Notes: generated from the sequence alone by a model not told the origin. DNA of 64,000 bases from Pseudomonas putida (GCF_028682475.1 NZ_JANHLE010000007.1:62001-126000), one strand, 5' to 3'. Shown: positions 24,592-33,220, numbered from the stretch's first letter. Numbers and translations are program-made.

Positions 24592-26688
24592 ATGCAACGG
24601 GACGATGCTGAGAAACTGCTGAAAGTCGCTATTGATAACTCGGCAGCTACGTTTAGGGATGGGCAGTGGGAGGCTATTGATGCCTTGGTCAACCATCGCA
24701 GGAAGATGCTGGTTGTCCAGCGCACAGGCTGGGGCAAGAGTTCCGTATACTTCATCAGTACGCGAATCCTGCGTGATCGGGAGCTGGGGCCAACCATTAT
24801 CATCTCACCTTTGCTGGCTCTGATGCGTAATCAGATCGAGGCAGCCCGCCGGCTGGGCATTAACGCCGTCACCATCAACTCCACCAATACTCACGAATGG
24901 GAACAGGCCCGGCAGGCCGTGCTAGCCGATCAGGTCGATTGTTTGTTGATCTCTCCGGAACGACTGTCGAACGATGGCTTTATGGAAACCATTCTGCAGC
25001 CAATCGCGGATCGTATCGGCTTGATGGTGATTGACGAGGCGCACTGTATTTCTGACTGGGGGCATGATTTCCGGCCGGATTACCGGCGCATCGTCAACAT
25101 TCTGCGTTTCCTGCCGGCCAATACCCCTGTTCTGGGAACAACTGCGACTGCCAACAAGCGGGTTGTGGAGGATATCCAGGCTCAGTTTGGCGATATCAAT
25201 ATCGTGCGTGGTACGCTGACACGCGAGAGCCTGGCGTTACAGAACCTGTACATGCCCGATCAGGCGAGCCGTTTGGCATGGTTGGCTCAAACCATCCCAA
25301 CGCTACAAGGTACGGGCATTCTATATACCCTCACCCAGCGTGATAGTGAGCAGGTCGCTCGCTGGCTTCGTGCCAATCGGATCAGTGCTGCGGCGTATCA
25401 CAGTGATGTTGCTCACCCTGACTTTGGCAGTAGCGATCAATACCGCCAGCACCTGGAAGATGAGTTGCTGACAAATAACCTGAAGGTGCTGGTGGCGACC
25501 TCTGCGCTGGGAATGGGCTATGACAAACCGGATCTTGGCTTTGTCATTCACTACCAGGCGCCTGGCTCAATCGTTGCGTACTACCAGCAAGTCGGCCGAG
25601 CAGGAAGGGCTATAGATTATTCGCTTGGCCTGCTCATGTCCGGGGAGGAAGATGAGAAGATTCATGCGTTTTTTAGGCGCTCGGCCTTCCCGCCCGCCGG
25701 GCAGGTTAGGCACTTACTGGGCGTACTGGCTAACTTCGATGGGCTGACAGTTCGTGACCTGGAAGAGCACAGCAATCTCTCCCATGGGCAGATAGAGAAG
25801 ATCCTCAAGCTCCTCAGTGTTGAGAACCCTGCCCCCCTTATCAAAATCGACAGCAAGTGGTTGCGCACCCCGGTTCACTACGAACTGGATGAGGCCCGTA
25901 TTGCCCGACTCACCGAGTTGCGCGAGCAGGAGTGGCAGCAGGTTCAGGCTTACCTGAATGAGCCTGGTTGCCTAATGGCATTTTTACGCGGTGCGTTGGA
26001 CGACCCGGAGCATGAAGGCTGCGGAAAATGCACGAACTGCATGGGCACGGCGCTGGTATCTTGCAATGTAAACAGCAAACTAGTGCATCAAGCTGCAACA
26101 TTTATTCGCCACGCCGAATTTCCGATCAAGCCCAAGAAGCAAGTCGCCAAAGGAGGTTTCAAACACTACGGCTTTCCGACGAACCTCCCACCTCAGCTAC
26201 AAGCGGCTGAGGGACGGGTGCTTTCACAGTGGCGTGATGGTGGCTGGGGAGATTTGGCTGCTGAGGGCAAGGAGCGCGGTCATTTTGACGATGCTTTGGT
26301 TTCTGCCATGGCGGAGATGATCCACTCGCGTTGGCAGCCGAATCCCAAGCCTGCGTGGCTGTGCTGTGTGCCTTCCCTGGGAAATCCAACGCTAGTCCCT
26401 AATTTTGCTCGGCGGTTGGCAGCTGCTTTAGGGATTCCTTTCGTCGGCTGCATAAGTAAGGTCAGGCAGAATGAGCCGCAGAAGTTCCAATACAATCGCT
26501 TCCACCAGTGCCGAAATTTAGATGGTGTGTTCGCTGTAAGCGAAAATATCCCTTCTGGCCCGGTGCTGCTGGTTGATGACATGATCGATTCAGGCTGGAC
26601 GATGACCGTCATTGCTGCACTGCTCAGGCATGCTGGCAGCGGGCATGTCTATCCGCTGGCAATTTCATCTACGGCAAGCAAAGCATGA
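24592..26688 (+). CDS. RecQ-like helicase fused to a phosphoribosyltransferase domain
   Basis: A 698-residue superfamily 2 DNA helicase. Walker A is QRTGWGKSS (43-51), the DEAH box is D148-E149-A150-H151 followed by CISDWGHDFRPDY as in RecQ, and motif VI is QQVGRAGRA near 350. A CGKCTNC cluster near 480 stands where RecQ has its zinc-binding Cys. After about residue 540 there is no HRDC domain; instead the protein ends in a ComF-type phosphoribosyltransferase fold with the PRPP motif VLLVDDMIDSG (658-668). ATG at 24592 is preceded by AAAAAGGG at long spacing; a TTG at 24559 is the alternative. It overlaps the DprA-like gene by ATGA, so the two are co-translated. The pair is AT-richer than its surroundings, suggesting transfer. 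Confidence 0.88.
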   Translation: MQRDDAEKLLKVAIDNSAATFRDGQWEAIDALVNHRRKMLVVQRTGWGKSSVYFISTRILRDRELGPTIIISPLLALMRNQIEAARRLGINAVTINSTNTHEWEQARQAVLADQVDCLLISPERLSNDGFMETILQPIADRIGLMVIDEAHCISDWGHDFRPDYRRIVNILRFLPANTPVLGTTATANKRVVEDIQAQFGDINIVRGTLTRESLALQNLYMPDQASRLAWLAQTIPTLQGTGILYTLTQRDSEQVARWLRANRISAAAYHSDVAHPDFGSSDQYRQHLEDELLTNNLKVLVATSALGMGYDKPDLGFVIHYQAPGSIVAYYQQVGRAGRAIDYSLGLLMSGEEDEKIHAFFRRSAFPPAGQVRHLLGVLANFDGLTVRDLEEHSNLSHGQIEKILKLLSVENPAPLIKIDSKWLRTPVHYELDEARIARLTELREQEWQQVQAYLNEPGCLMAFLRGALDDPEHEGCGKCTNCMGTALVSCNVNSKLVHQAATFIRHAEFPIKPKKQVAKGGFKHYGFPTNLPPQLQAAEGRVLSQWRDGGWGDLAAEGKERGHFDDALVSAMAEMIHSRWQPNPKPAWLCCVPSLGNPTLVPNFARRLAAALGIPFVGCISKVRQNEPQKFQYNRFHQCRNLDGVFAVSENIPSGPVLLVDDMIDSGWTMTVIAALLRHAGSGHVYPLAISSTASKA

Positions 26689-28043
26689 TAAATACCAATA
26701 CCCAGTCGATCCTCCTGCTGACTTCTTACTTTTCGAAGTCAGCCGGTGACGCCAAACCGCTTTCCCCAACCGAGTGGGGGCGTTTCGCTCTGTGGCTCAA
26801 CGCGCAGAGCAAGACGCCTGCAGATTTGGTGACGGATGATCCACATGCAGTGCTTCAGGGCTGGCAGGATGACAAGATCTCGTTGCATCGCATTGAGCAG
26901 CTGCTTGAGCGTGGTCACGCGCTGGCATTAGCCCTAGAGAAGTGGAGTCGCGCCGGAATATGGGTGCTGACTCGCTCGGATGCTGACTACCCCAAATTGC
27001 TCAAGCAACGTTTACGCAACAGTGCGCCACCCGTGCTTTTCGGTTGTGGTAACGCACGGCTGCTTAACCAGCGTAGCGTTTGTGTGGTCGGCGCGCGCAA
27101 GGCGGATAATGCCGATCTCAATTACGCCACTGCTTTGGGTGAGCGTATTGCTGTGGCAGGCATGACCGTGGTTTCAGGTGGCGCACGCGGCGTCGATGAA
27201 GCTGCAATGCAGGGCGGTTTACAACAGGACGGAACCGTCATCGGCATAATGGCAGATAGCTTGTTGTCGGCGGCGATGGCCAGCAAATGGCGACAGGGAT
27301 TGATGAGCAACAATCTGGTACTGGTTTCGCCGTTCTATCCTGAGGCTGGATTCAACCCTGGCAATGCCATGGCGCGTAACAAGTACATTTACTGCCTGAG
27401 CCAAGCCGCAGTGGTTGTTCGCTCCGATACCAAAGGCGGAACCTGGAGCGGCGCGATTGAAAACCTGAAAAAAGTGTGGGTACCTTTGTGGGTCAAGCGT
27501 GATCAGGATGTCCACTCTGGGAACCAGGCATTAGTATCGCAAGGCGGGCGATGGTTGGAGGAGGAAGCAGAGCATTTGGATGTGCAGAGACTGTGTGCTC
27601 AAGCCACTCCCGAACCAGGTGTTTCCGGATTGCGGACTGCTGTCCAAGGACTTGCCTGCACGGAAGCCGAGCAACCTAGTCCAAGTATTGCAAATGAAGA
27701 TACCCCGCAAGCAACTTCCTCTGTAAATGGATTGATTGGTCAGGGTACTGAGGCTACTTCAGAGCAAATCGCTGCTGTTGCAGAAATGAGTTTTTATCAG
27801 TTTTTCCTCAAAAAAATGGCGTACTTTAATGACGCTGTCACAGTTGATGAGCTGGATGCGCAATGGGACGTGTCCAAGAAACAGATCAATGATTGGCTCA
27901 AGCAGTCAGTCGACGAGGGGGTTGTCCAGAAGCTGACAAAACCTGTGCGCTACCAGCTCCAGAAAGACCCAAAGCCTGAAGATTGCGCTACTGCAAATCC
28001 AGTCCATGAATCTGCCGGGCAGCTGGGATTCGTCCTCGATTAA
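26685..28043 (+). CDS. DprA/Smf-like Rossmann-fold protein
   Basis: A 452-residue protein with a DprA (DNA-processing A) core at about residues 90-300. The Rossmann motif VCVVGARKADN (near 126), VVSGGARGVDEAAMQGG (near 162) and the region ARNKYIYCLSQAAVVV with KGGTWSGA (near 227-255) match the nucleotide- and DNA-binding loops. An N-terminal helical SAM-like region and a C-terminal winged-helix-like segment (about 370-425) flank it. It is not the housekeeping copy: it has long divergent tails and sits alone with the RecQ-PRTase gene, overlapping it by four bases. Helicase, PRTase and DprA together recall mobile defence modules; the role is inferred from that context only. Confidence 0.85.
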   Translation: MINTNTQSILLLTSYFSKSAGDAKPLSPTEWGRFALWLNAQSKTPADLVTDDPHAVLQGWQDDKISLHRIEQLLERGHALALALEKWSRAGIWVLTRSDADYPKLLKQRLRNSAPPVLFGCGNARLLNQRSVCVVGARKADNADLNYATALGERIAVAGMTVVSGGARGVDEAAMQGGLQQDGTVIGIMADSLLSAAMASKWRQGLMSNNLVLVSPFYPEAGFNPGNAMARNKYIYCLSQAAVVVRSDTKGGTWSGAIENLKKVWVPLWVKRDQDVHSGNQALVSQGGRWLEEEAEHLDVQRLCAQATPEPGVSGLRTAVQGLACTEAEQPSPSIANEDTPQATSSVNGLIGQGTEATSEQIAAVAEMSFYQFFLKKMAYFNDAVTVDELDAQWDVSKKQINDWLKQSVDEGVVQKLTKPVRYQLQKDPKPEDCATANPVHESAGQLGFVLD

Positions 28044-28144
28044 TGCTTCGTCCTAGTGCGATGCGACCGGCCGCGCTGGGCCGAAAACACCCATAAAGTA
28101 CTCCCCTCTTGAATCCCTGCTCCAACCCCGTTACCCTCCATAAC

Positions 28145-28380
28145 GTCGCTGTAAATCCAGCGACCGGGTTTGGTAGCCCGACCTCTCCAAGACGTGCAAG
28201 CGTCCCATCCGTCTCGGCAGGCGCTTTTTTTGTGTCTGTCGTTTCGTGTCATGGCGGCTGTGCGCAGGGCGCATTCGTGCGCGCTGGGTTTCTTGGAGTC
28301 CCGGTCTACCAACCTGTGTACAGCCGTCACCAATCGTTTGGTAGCGAGCGGTGAATGGCTCCACTACTCCAGGAGCTCCA
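28145..28380 (+). ncRNA. Structured leader, C4-antisense-like, copy B
   Basis: Same plan as copy A with changed but matching sequences. Upstream pair: GGGTTTGGTAG (28166-28176) and CTCCAAGA (28185-28192). Middle pair: TCTTGGAG (28291-28298) and CTACCAACC (28306-28314). Downstream pair: GTTTGGTAG (28336-28344) and ACTCCAGGAG (28366-28375), the latter holding the Shine-Dalgarno. Hairpins: GTCGCTG/CAGCGAC (28145-28164), GCGCA-TTCG-TGCGC (28269-28282) and GCCGTCACC/GGTGAATGGC (28323-28359). Where copy A has AGCAG and GATCAAGG, copy B has GGTAG and CTCCAAGA, and the middle partners change to suit. This is direct evidence that the pairings matter. Confidence 0.78.
28199..28231 (+). terminator. Intrinsic terminator inside the leader, copy B
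   Basis: AGCGTC (28199-28204) pairs, with one G-U, to GGCGCT (28220-28225), followed by a T run to 28231. It is in the same place as the terminator in copy A. Confidence 0.65.
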
Positions 28381-28382
28381 CC

Positions 28383-28724
28383 ATGACAAAACCCGTTCCC
28401 GATCCACCCCTCACCACCCAAACCAGCACCACCTTCGGCTCCTGCAACGGCAGCCACGATCCACTCTTCGCTGTCCGCGCCGGTGTCTCATCCGAAGACG
28501 CCCTGGTCCACGCCTCCGTCCTGCTTAAAAGCGCCTACCAGACCAACGCCCACGCCTGTGAGATGGTCAATGCCGAGGTGCGTGGTTTGCTGTGGGCGAC
28601 TGAGCAATCGCTGGAGATGAGCCTCGCGCTGGTCGAGGCGTTGCTGGATGAGGTCGAAGCGCGCTCGGCAACGGCCGCGTTGTTGCGTCGCACGATGCAA
28701 GCAGGCCAGTCGGCGGCGGAGTGA
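28383..28724 (+). CDS. DUF3077-like small protein, copy B
   Basis: A 113-residue protein differing from the copy at 7002 by two residues (GLLWATE for GLRWATE, LRRTMQ for LRRSMQ). Function is unknown. ATG at 28383 has AGGAG seven bases upstream within the downstream pairing segment of the leader. Most nucleotide differences from copy A are silent, so the protein is under selection or the duplication is recent. The GGGCCGC-CGAT-GCGGCCC hairpin follows at 28742-28759. Confidence 0.85.
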   Translation: MTKPVPDPPLTTQTSTTFGSCNGSHDPLFAVRAGVSSEDALVHASVLLKSAYQTNAHACEMVNAEVRGLLWATEQSLEMSLALVEALLDEVEARSATAALLRRTMQAGQSAAE

Positions 28725-29018
28725 TCGCCTGCGATTGTCCTGGGCCGCCGATGCGGCCCTATCAACTACCGTCGTTCGCGTTTTCAGCGCTTCGTGACAG
28801 GCAGAATTCGGCCAAAAGCAGACACCCGACTGACATCAAAACACAGTCCGTTCACCTCAATTTCTTGTCCCAAAACGCGAAGAAACTGTCCTGTCGCGCC
28901 AATAGCATTGCACCCAAGATACCTACTATAGGAGCGCCCCTGTTCAAACAACCGAGGGCGCTACCCATAGCGGATGCCCCTATGGCGCACCGCTGAACAG
29001 CACGTATTGGAGACAATA

Positions 29019-29981
29019 ATGACAACAGTCGCCGCAGACCAAGACACTCCTTCACCTATCACCCCCTCGGCATCCGCCATAATCCGGCCGTCAGTCCGAC
29101 AGCATTCAATCAAGGTGGAGATTTGTTCCCCGGCCATCGGCGCCGAACTCCGCAACATCAATCTAGCCGATGCGACCCAGGACCCCGACCTGATCGCGGA
29201 AATCAGGGCGCTCTGGTTGAAACACAAAGTGCTGTTCTTCCGAGATCAGAACATCAGCCCCTTGGAGCAACAGATGTTCGCCGCGCAATTCGGCGGGCTG
29301 GAAGGTCATCCCCTGGCGCCGAGCCATCCGGAAGCAGACAAACTGCTGATGTTGTACCGCAATCTCGACCCAAGTAAACCCAAGAGCTTTGTCGAGAAGG
29401 CCAGTCGCGAAAACCTTTGGCATACCGATGTCACCTTCAAACCGGCACCACCTCGCGGAGCGATATTGCGCTGCGAGCAGGGTCCTGAATCCGGTGGCGA
29501 CACTCTGTTCTCAAACATGGTGATGGCTTACGAGAATTTGCCGGAAGCCATCAAACAACGGATCGATGGTCTATACGCCAAGCACAGTGCCGAGCACTCC
29601 TTTGGTGCCCAGTTGCCACGTGAAGAACGTCACGCCATGGCTGCGAAAAACCCTGCCGCCGAACACCCGGTGGTGCTGATTCATCCAGAAACAGGCGAAA
29701 AGGTGCTATTCGTCAACTCCGCGTTCACCACGCACTTCTCGAATTTCTTCAACTTCGAGGATATCCGCTACGGACAGGACTTCATGCCGGAGGCTCATCA
29801 TTTGATGAACTACCTGACGTCTCAGGCCGCGATCCCGGAGTACCAAGTGCGCTTGAAATGGCGAACCAACACGATTGCCATGTGGGACAACTTGCAAGTC
29901 CAGCACTACGCGGTGGCTGACTACGGCAATGCACCACGCAAGATGCTGCGCGCCACTCTCGCGGGCACCCCGCTCACCTGA
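29019..29981 (+). CDS. TauD/TfdA-family Fe(II)/2-oxoglutarate dioxygenase
   Basis: A 320-residue dioxygenase of the TauD/TfdA family. The iron ligands are the His and Asp of ENLWHTDVTF (near residue 130) and the distal His of WDNLQVQHYAV (near 291); the 2-oxoglutarate arginine lies in RKMLRATLAG near the C-terminus. KVLFFRDQNISPLEQQMFAAQFG is the usual N-terminal segment. Such enzymes hydroxylate taurine, sulfate esters, phenoxy acids and others; the residues seen do not single out a substrate. ATG at 29019 has TTGGAGAC upstream. The cupin gene follows after 106 bases, and the two may be co-expressed. Confidence 0.92.
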   Translation: MTTVAADQDTPSPITPSASAIIRPSVRQHSIKVEICSPAIGAELRNINLADATQDPDLIAEIRALWLKHKVLFFRDQNISPLEQQMFAAQFGGLEGHPLAPSHPEADKLLMLYRNLDPSKPKSFVEKASRENLWHTDVTFKPAPPRGAILRCEQGPESGGDTLFSNMVMAYENLPEAIKQRIDGLYAKHSAEHSFGAQLPREERHAMAAKNPAAEHPVVLIHPETGEKVLFVNSAFTTHFSNFFNFEDIRYGQDFMPEAHHLMNYLTSQAAIPEYQVRLKWRTNTIAMWDNLQVQHYAVADYGNAPRKMLRATLAGTPLT

Positions 29982-30087
29982 TCCCGAATCCTCGGTGGAG
30001 CCTCCAAGCCCCCCGGCCATCACCGATGGTCGGGCGATCCTGGCTGCCAACAAATACTCGATTTGAACTGCGTCAAAGGAGAGACCC

Positions 30088-30567
30088 ATGCTCTACGAAC
30101 ACGTCGACACTGCCGTCATCGATGCTGAAACATTGCCGTGGGTGCCGTTCACACCCTATGCGGAAAACGTCCTGCTCAAGTACTTCAAGCTCGACCCGAT
30201 CCGTGGTGAATGGATCGTCATGATGAAAGCGCCGATAGACATGCAACTCCCCAAGCACCATCACACTGGAACGGTGATGGTCTACACAATCGAAGGCCGG
30301 TGGAAATACAAGGAGCATGACTGGATCGCCGGCCCTGGCAGCATCGTCTATGAGACTGCCGCATCGACTCACACCCCCGAAGTCGTCAGCACGGGCAGCG
30401 CCGACGGGTATGTGCTGACGCTGGTTCACGTGACCGGTGATCTCGCGTTCCTGGACGGGAACGACAACATCGTTGCGCTCGAAAACTGGAAATCCGGATT
30501 GCATCGCTACCTTGCCTATTGCGAGCAACACGACATCACGCCGAAAGATCTGACGGCGTTCAACTGA
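30088..30567 (+). CDS. Cupin dioxygenase, 2,4'-dihydroxyacetophenone dioxygenase-like
   Basis: A 159-residue single-cupin protein. The metal-binding motif 1 is PKHHHTGTVMVYTIEGRWKY (His cluster plus Glu, near residues 55-74), and motif 2 is weak (STHTPEVV). It resembles the ChrR-like cupins annotated as 2,4'-dihydroxyacetophenone dioxygenase, which cleave a C-C bond next to a ketone. ATG at 30088 follows AAAGGAG. Together with the TauD-type gene before it and the epoxide-hydrolase-like gene after it, it suggests breakdown of an aromatic or cyclic ketone; that is inference. A GC-rich hairpin at 30587-30617 may end the transcript. Confidence 0.8.
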   Translation: MLYEHVDTAVIDAETLPWVPFTPYAENVLLKYFKLDPIRGEWIVMMKAPIDMQLPKHHHTGTVMVYTIEGRWKYKEHDWIAGPGSIVYETAASTHTPEVVSTGSADGYVLTLVHVTGDLAFLDGNDNIVALENWKSGLHRYLAYCEQHDITPKDLTAFN

Positions 30568-30706
30568 TCCGGATGGCATGAGAAGTACCGGCATCCCCGG
30601 TGTTTAGGGGTGCCGGTTGTGCGTCACATCGAACAACCCCTTAGCCGCTCGAATGTCACGATGCACCGTGCGTGAGCGCCACAACCTACAGTGCAAAACG
30701 CAGGCT

Positions 30707-31750
30707 CTAGCGTTCCAAATGCTCAAGAAACTCCAGCAGCAATTCGTTGACTTGGTCGGCGCGCTCTTCCGCCGCGCTATGGCCCACACCGGCAAGCAGC
30801 ACCTTTTTCCGCAATCCAGGCAAATAGGTGTCGAGTTGCTCGTAAAGGCCACGTATTTCGGCGGGTTCAAGTGACGGATCAGCAGCACCACCGATGAACA
30901 TGCTTGGCTGGCGAATGACCGCCCCGTCGAGAAACGCTGTGATTTCCCAATTCCGGTCGCGACAGCGGTAGTAATTCAACGCACCGGTAAACCCTGTACG
31001 TGTGTACTCCGCGACGTAGTAGTCGAGCGACCGCGCGCTCAACCATGACGGGAACTCCCCCTTGGGCTCCGTGAAAGCATTAAGAATGGGCTCACCAGGC
31101 TCGACGAACAAGCGCCAGCGTTCTGCTCCGACTGCATTGCCGGAGATCGAGTAGAAGACACTGCGCAAGGTCTTGCGCGGATCATTCGCTAACTCGCGAT
31201 CCGGCTTATCGAGCTGCTGGAAATACAGATGGTGGTACACCCTGCCCTTTGCCATTGCCTGTAAAGCTACGGTTGGTTTGATCTTGCCCCGTGGGGGCAC
31301 GGGCGTATTGAGCATCACGAGGCTGCGGAACAGATCCGGGCGCAGCATGGCCGACGCTTGGGCCACCCAAGCGCCCAAGTCATGCCCAATGATCACCGCA
31401 GATGTTTCGCCCACTGCCGCCATCAAACCAACCATATCGCCGACGGCCTGGCTCATGTCATAGGCCTCGATGGCGTCAGGTCGATCTGTCTGCCCAAATC
31501 CCCGTTGATCCGGGACGACGACCCGATAACCAGCCTCGGCCAACGCCAGGATCTGGCGCCGCCACATGTACCAGAGATAGGGAAACCCGTGCAGCAGAAG
31601 GACGAGTGGACCTTGCCCTTCGTCGACATAATGCATGCGAATACCGTTGATTTCAGCAAAGCAGTGGTTGAATGCGTCTGGGTCGTCGGCATCCACTTTC
31701 CCCATTGCGGCGAGCGACTGACCAATGTGCATTGCAGCGGGCGTATCCAT
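30707..31750 (-). CDS. Alpha/beta hydrolase, epoxide hydrolase-like
   Basis: A 347-residue alpha/beta hydrolase of the epoxide hydrolase type. HGFPYLWYMW supplies the HGxP oxyanion region, the nucleophile is the Asp of IIGHDLGAW (near residue 122), cap-domain tyrosines include NYYRCRDR (near 262), and the acid and His are probably in GGAADPS and GVGHSAAEE. An Asp nucleophile excludes esterase activity and points to epoxide or haloalkane hydrolysis. ATG at 31750 has GGAGGTAG upstream. It is divergent from the AraC regulator at 31860 and convergent with the cupin gene. Confidence 0.9.
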   Translation of the reverse strand: MDTPAAMHIGQSLAAMGKVDADDPDAFNHCFAEINGIRMHYVDEGQGPLVLLLHGFPYLWYMWRRQILALAEAGYRVVVPDQRGFGQTDRPDAIEAYDMSQAVGDMVGLMAAVGETSAVIIGHDLGAWVAQASAMLRPDLFRSLVMLNTPVPPRGKIKPTVALQAMAKGRVYHHLYFQQLDKPDRELANDPRKTLRSVFYSISGNAVGAERWRLFVEPGEPILNAFTEPKGEFPSWLSARSLDYYVAEYTRTGFTGALNYYRCRDRNWEITAFLDGAVIRQPSMFIGGAADPSLEPAEIRGLYEQLDTYLPGLRKKVLLAGVGHSAAEERADQVNELLLEFLEHLER

Positions 31751-31859
31751 TTACTACCTCCATTTTTTGTCGTTGTCGGCGTTGAAGGTAGCCCTGACAA
31801 GGTGTTTCGCACTAAGCTTCTTAGGACACAAAATTGGGAATCTGGGACACGAGGAAAAC

Positions 31860-32885
31860 ATGTATAGCCTCACGCGAAGCGCCAGCCTTACCGGCTATGA
31901 GCCGGTTGCCCGTTCAGTGGGGCTCGATCCTTTTCGTATGCTGCGACTGACCAAACTGCCGGCCGGCATCCTCGACGATCCGAATATCATGATCAGTAGC
32001 GACTCGGTGGGATGGCTTCTGGAGGAGTCCGCGCGTCTGTCCGGGCAAGTGGCTTTTGGGCTGTTAATGGCAGAGCACAGACTCCTTTCCAACTTTGGCA
32101 TGTTGGCGTTGCTAATCCGCGAAGAACCAACACTTCGGGCAGCGCTGCAATCTTGCTTCCGCTATATGCGCCTGCATAACGCCGGTGTGCACTTGCGGCT
32201 TGAAGATGCGGGCGATCTGACCTTGCTGCATGTGGGCGTGAACATGCAGGGTCATCATGGTGTCTGGCGCCAGGCTATCGAACAATCGACCGGGATCATG
32301 CTGCGCACGTTGAGTATTCTGAGCGGCAATACCTTCCGCCCGATAAGGGTCTGCTTCACCCATGAATGCCCTTCCAACCTGGAAATCCATCAGCGCGTAT
32401 TAGGACCCGCTATCGAGTTTTCACAGGAACTCAATGCCATCATTTGCCGCGGGCGCGATCTGGACATGCCCATTCCTGCGGCTGACCCCGCGTTGAATCG
32501 GGAGGTCAAGCGATCACTGGATATGCAGCTGGCTAATCTGCAGGACGAGCCGACGCAGCGAGTACGTCAGATCGTCAAGATGCTGCTGCCAAGCGGGCTG
32601 TGTTCTGTCGATGGCATTGCCCAACACCTTGGCATGCATCGACGCACACTTAACCGTCACCTGGCGAGCGAAGGACAGAGCGTGACAACGATCATCAACG
32701 CTGTTCGTGCTGAACTCGCCGAAGAGTATTTAGCCAATAGCAAGCGCCGACTGTATGAAGTTGCCGAACTTCTCGGATTTTCTTCTGCGGGAGACTTTTC
32801 ACGCTGGTTCCGCAGCCAGTTTGGCAAGACGCCTTCGGCTTGGGCCACCTCCTACCGAGAGAGCAAAGCAACACCCCCGATCTAA
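31860..32885 (+). CDS. AraC-family regulator (OruR/ArgR-like)
   Basis: A 341-residue regulator with an N-terminal ligand domain of the Arabinose_bd/OruR type (DPFRMLRLTKLPAGILDDPNI near residue 25) and a C-terminal double helix-turn-helix (GIAQHLGMHRRTLNRHLASEG and EVAELLGFSSAGDFSRWFRSQFGKTPSAW, residues about 250-330). ATG at 31860 follows GAGGAAAAC. The upstream gap contains GGACAC twice, 21 bases apart (31824-31829 and 31845-31850), which could be direct-repeat half-sites of this type of protein. It is divergent from the hydrolase gene, which is its likely target. Confidence 0.92.
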   Translation: MYSLTRSASLTGYEPVARSVGLDPFRMLRLTKLPAGILDDPNIMISSDSVGWLLEESARLSGQVAFGLLMAEHRLLSNFGMLALLIREEPTLRAALQSCFRYMRLHNAGVHLRLEDAGDLTLLHVGVNMQGHHGVWRQAIEQSTGIMLRTLSILSGNTFRPIRVCFTHECPSNLEIHQRVLGPAIEFSQELNAIICRGRDLDMPIPAADPALNREVKRSLDMQLANLQDEPTQRVRQIVKMLLPSGLCSVDGIAQHLGMHRRTLNRHLASEGQSVTTIINAVRAELAEEYLANSKRRLYEVAELLGFSSAGDFSRWFRSQFGKTPSAWATSYRESKATPPI

Positions 32886-32944
32886 ATTTCAGAAGATAGG
32901 TTCAGAGGCGATTCACACGCCTAGCGGTCATCCACGTCGACTGA

Positions 32945-33193
32945 ACCTATGAAGCCGCACTGAACGCATCCGACGTCGACCGTGTCATGACCTTGTATGC
33001 AAACGATGCCGTGTTCATGCCTCAGCACAGCCCGCCGGCCGTAGGCCGTGATGCAGGAAGCGCGGCGTATCGCCAGTTCAGCGATCAAGCCCAGATGGTG
33101 ATGTTCCTCAAGAACGTCGCAATGGCTGGTGGACTTGTGCTGTTGGCAGTCGCGGGACCCGGCGCGTTCAGTTTCGACGCTCGTAGAGCCTGA
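32945..33193 (+). pseudogene. Chimeric remnant: SnoaL-like start joined to DoxX-like end
   Basis: The open frame starts without a good initiation site just after an in-frame stop at 32942. Its first part (TYEAALNASDVDRVMTLYANDAVFMPQHSP...VGRDA) reads like the N-terminal part of a SnoaL/DUF4440 (NTF2-fold) protein. From about residue 32 it changes to FSDQAQMVMFLKNVAMAGGLVLLAVAGPGAFSFDARRA, the typical C-terminus of a DoxX membrane protein. The most economical reading is that a deletion fused two neighbouring genes and left fragments of both. ATG at 32987 gives a 68-residue frame, but neither domain is complete. Confidence 0.7.
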
Positions 33194-33220
33194 CTCAGCT
33201 GTCATAAAGCGAAATAGAAA

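Larger units (their letters stand above)
28129..28821. repeat. DUF3077 cassette, copy B
   Basis: Second copy of the segment at 6746-7440, in the same orientation, starting 86 bases after the DprA-like gene. The coding part is nearly identical to copy A; the leader differs in paired positions. Confidence 0.85.

Noticed and set aside
32987..33193. Small intact gene of 68 residues
   Set aside because: Its two halves match the ends of two unrelated families (SnoaL and DoxX), so a deletion remnant is the better explanation.
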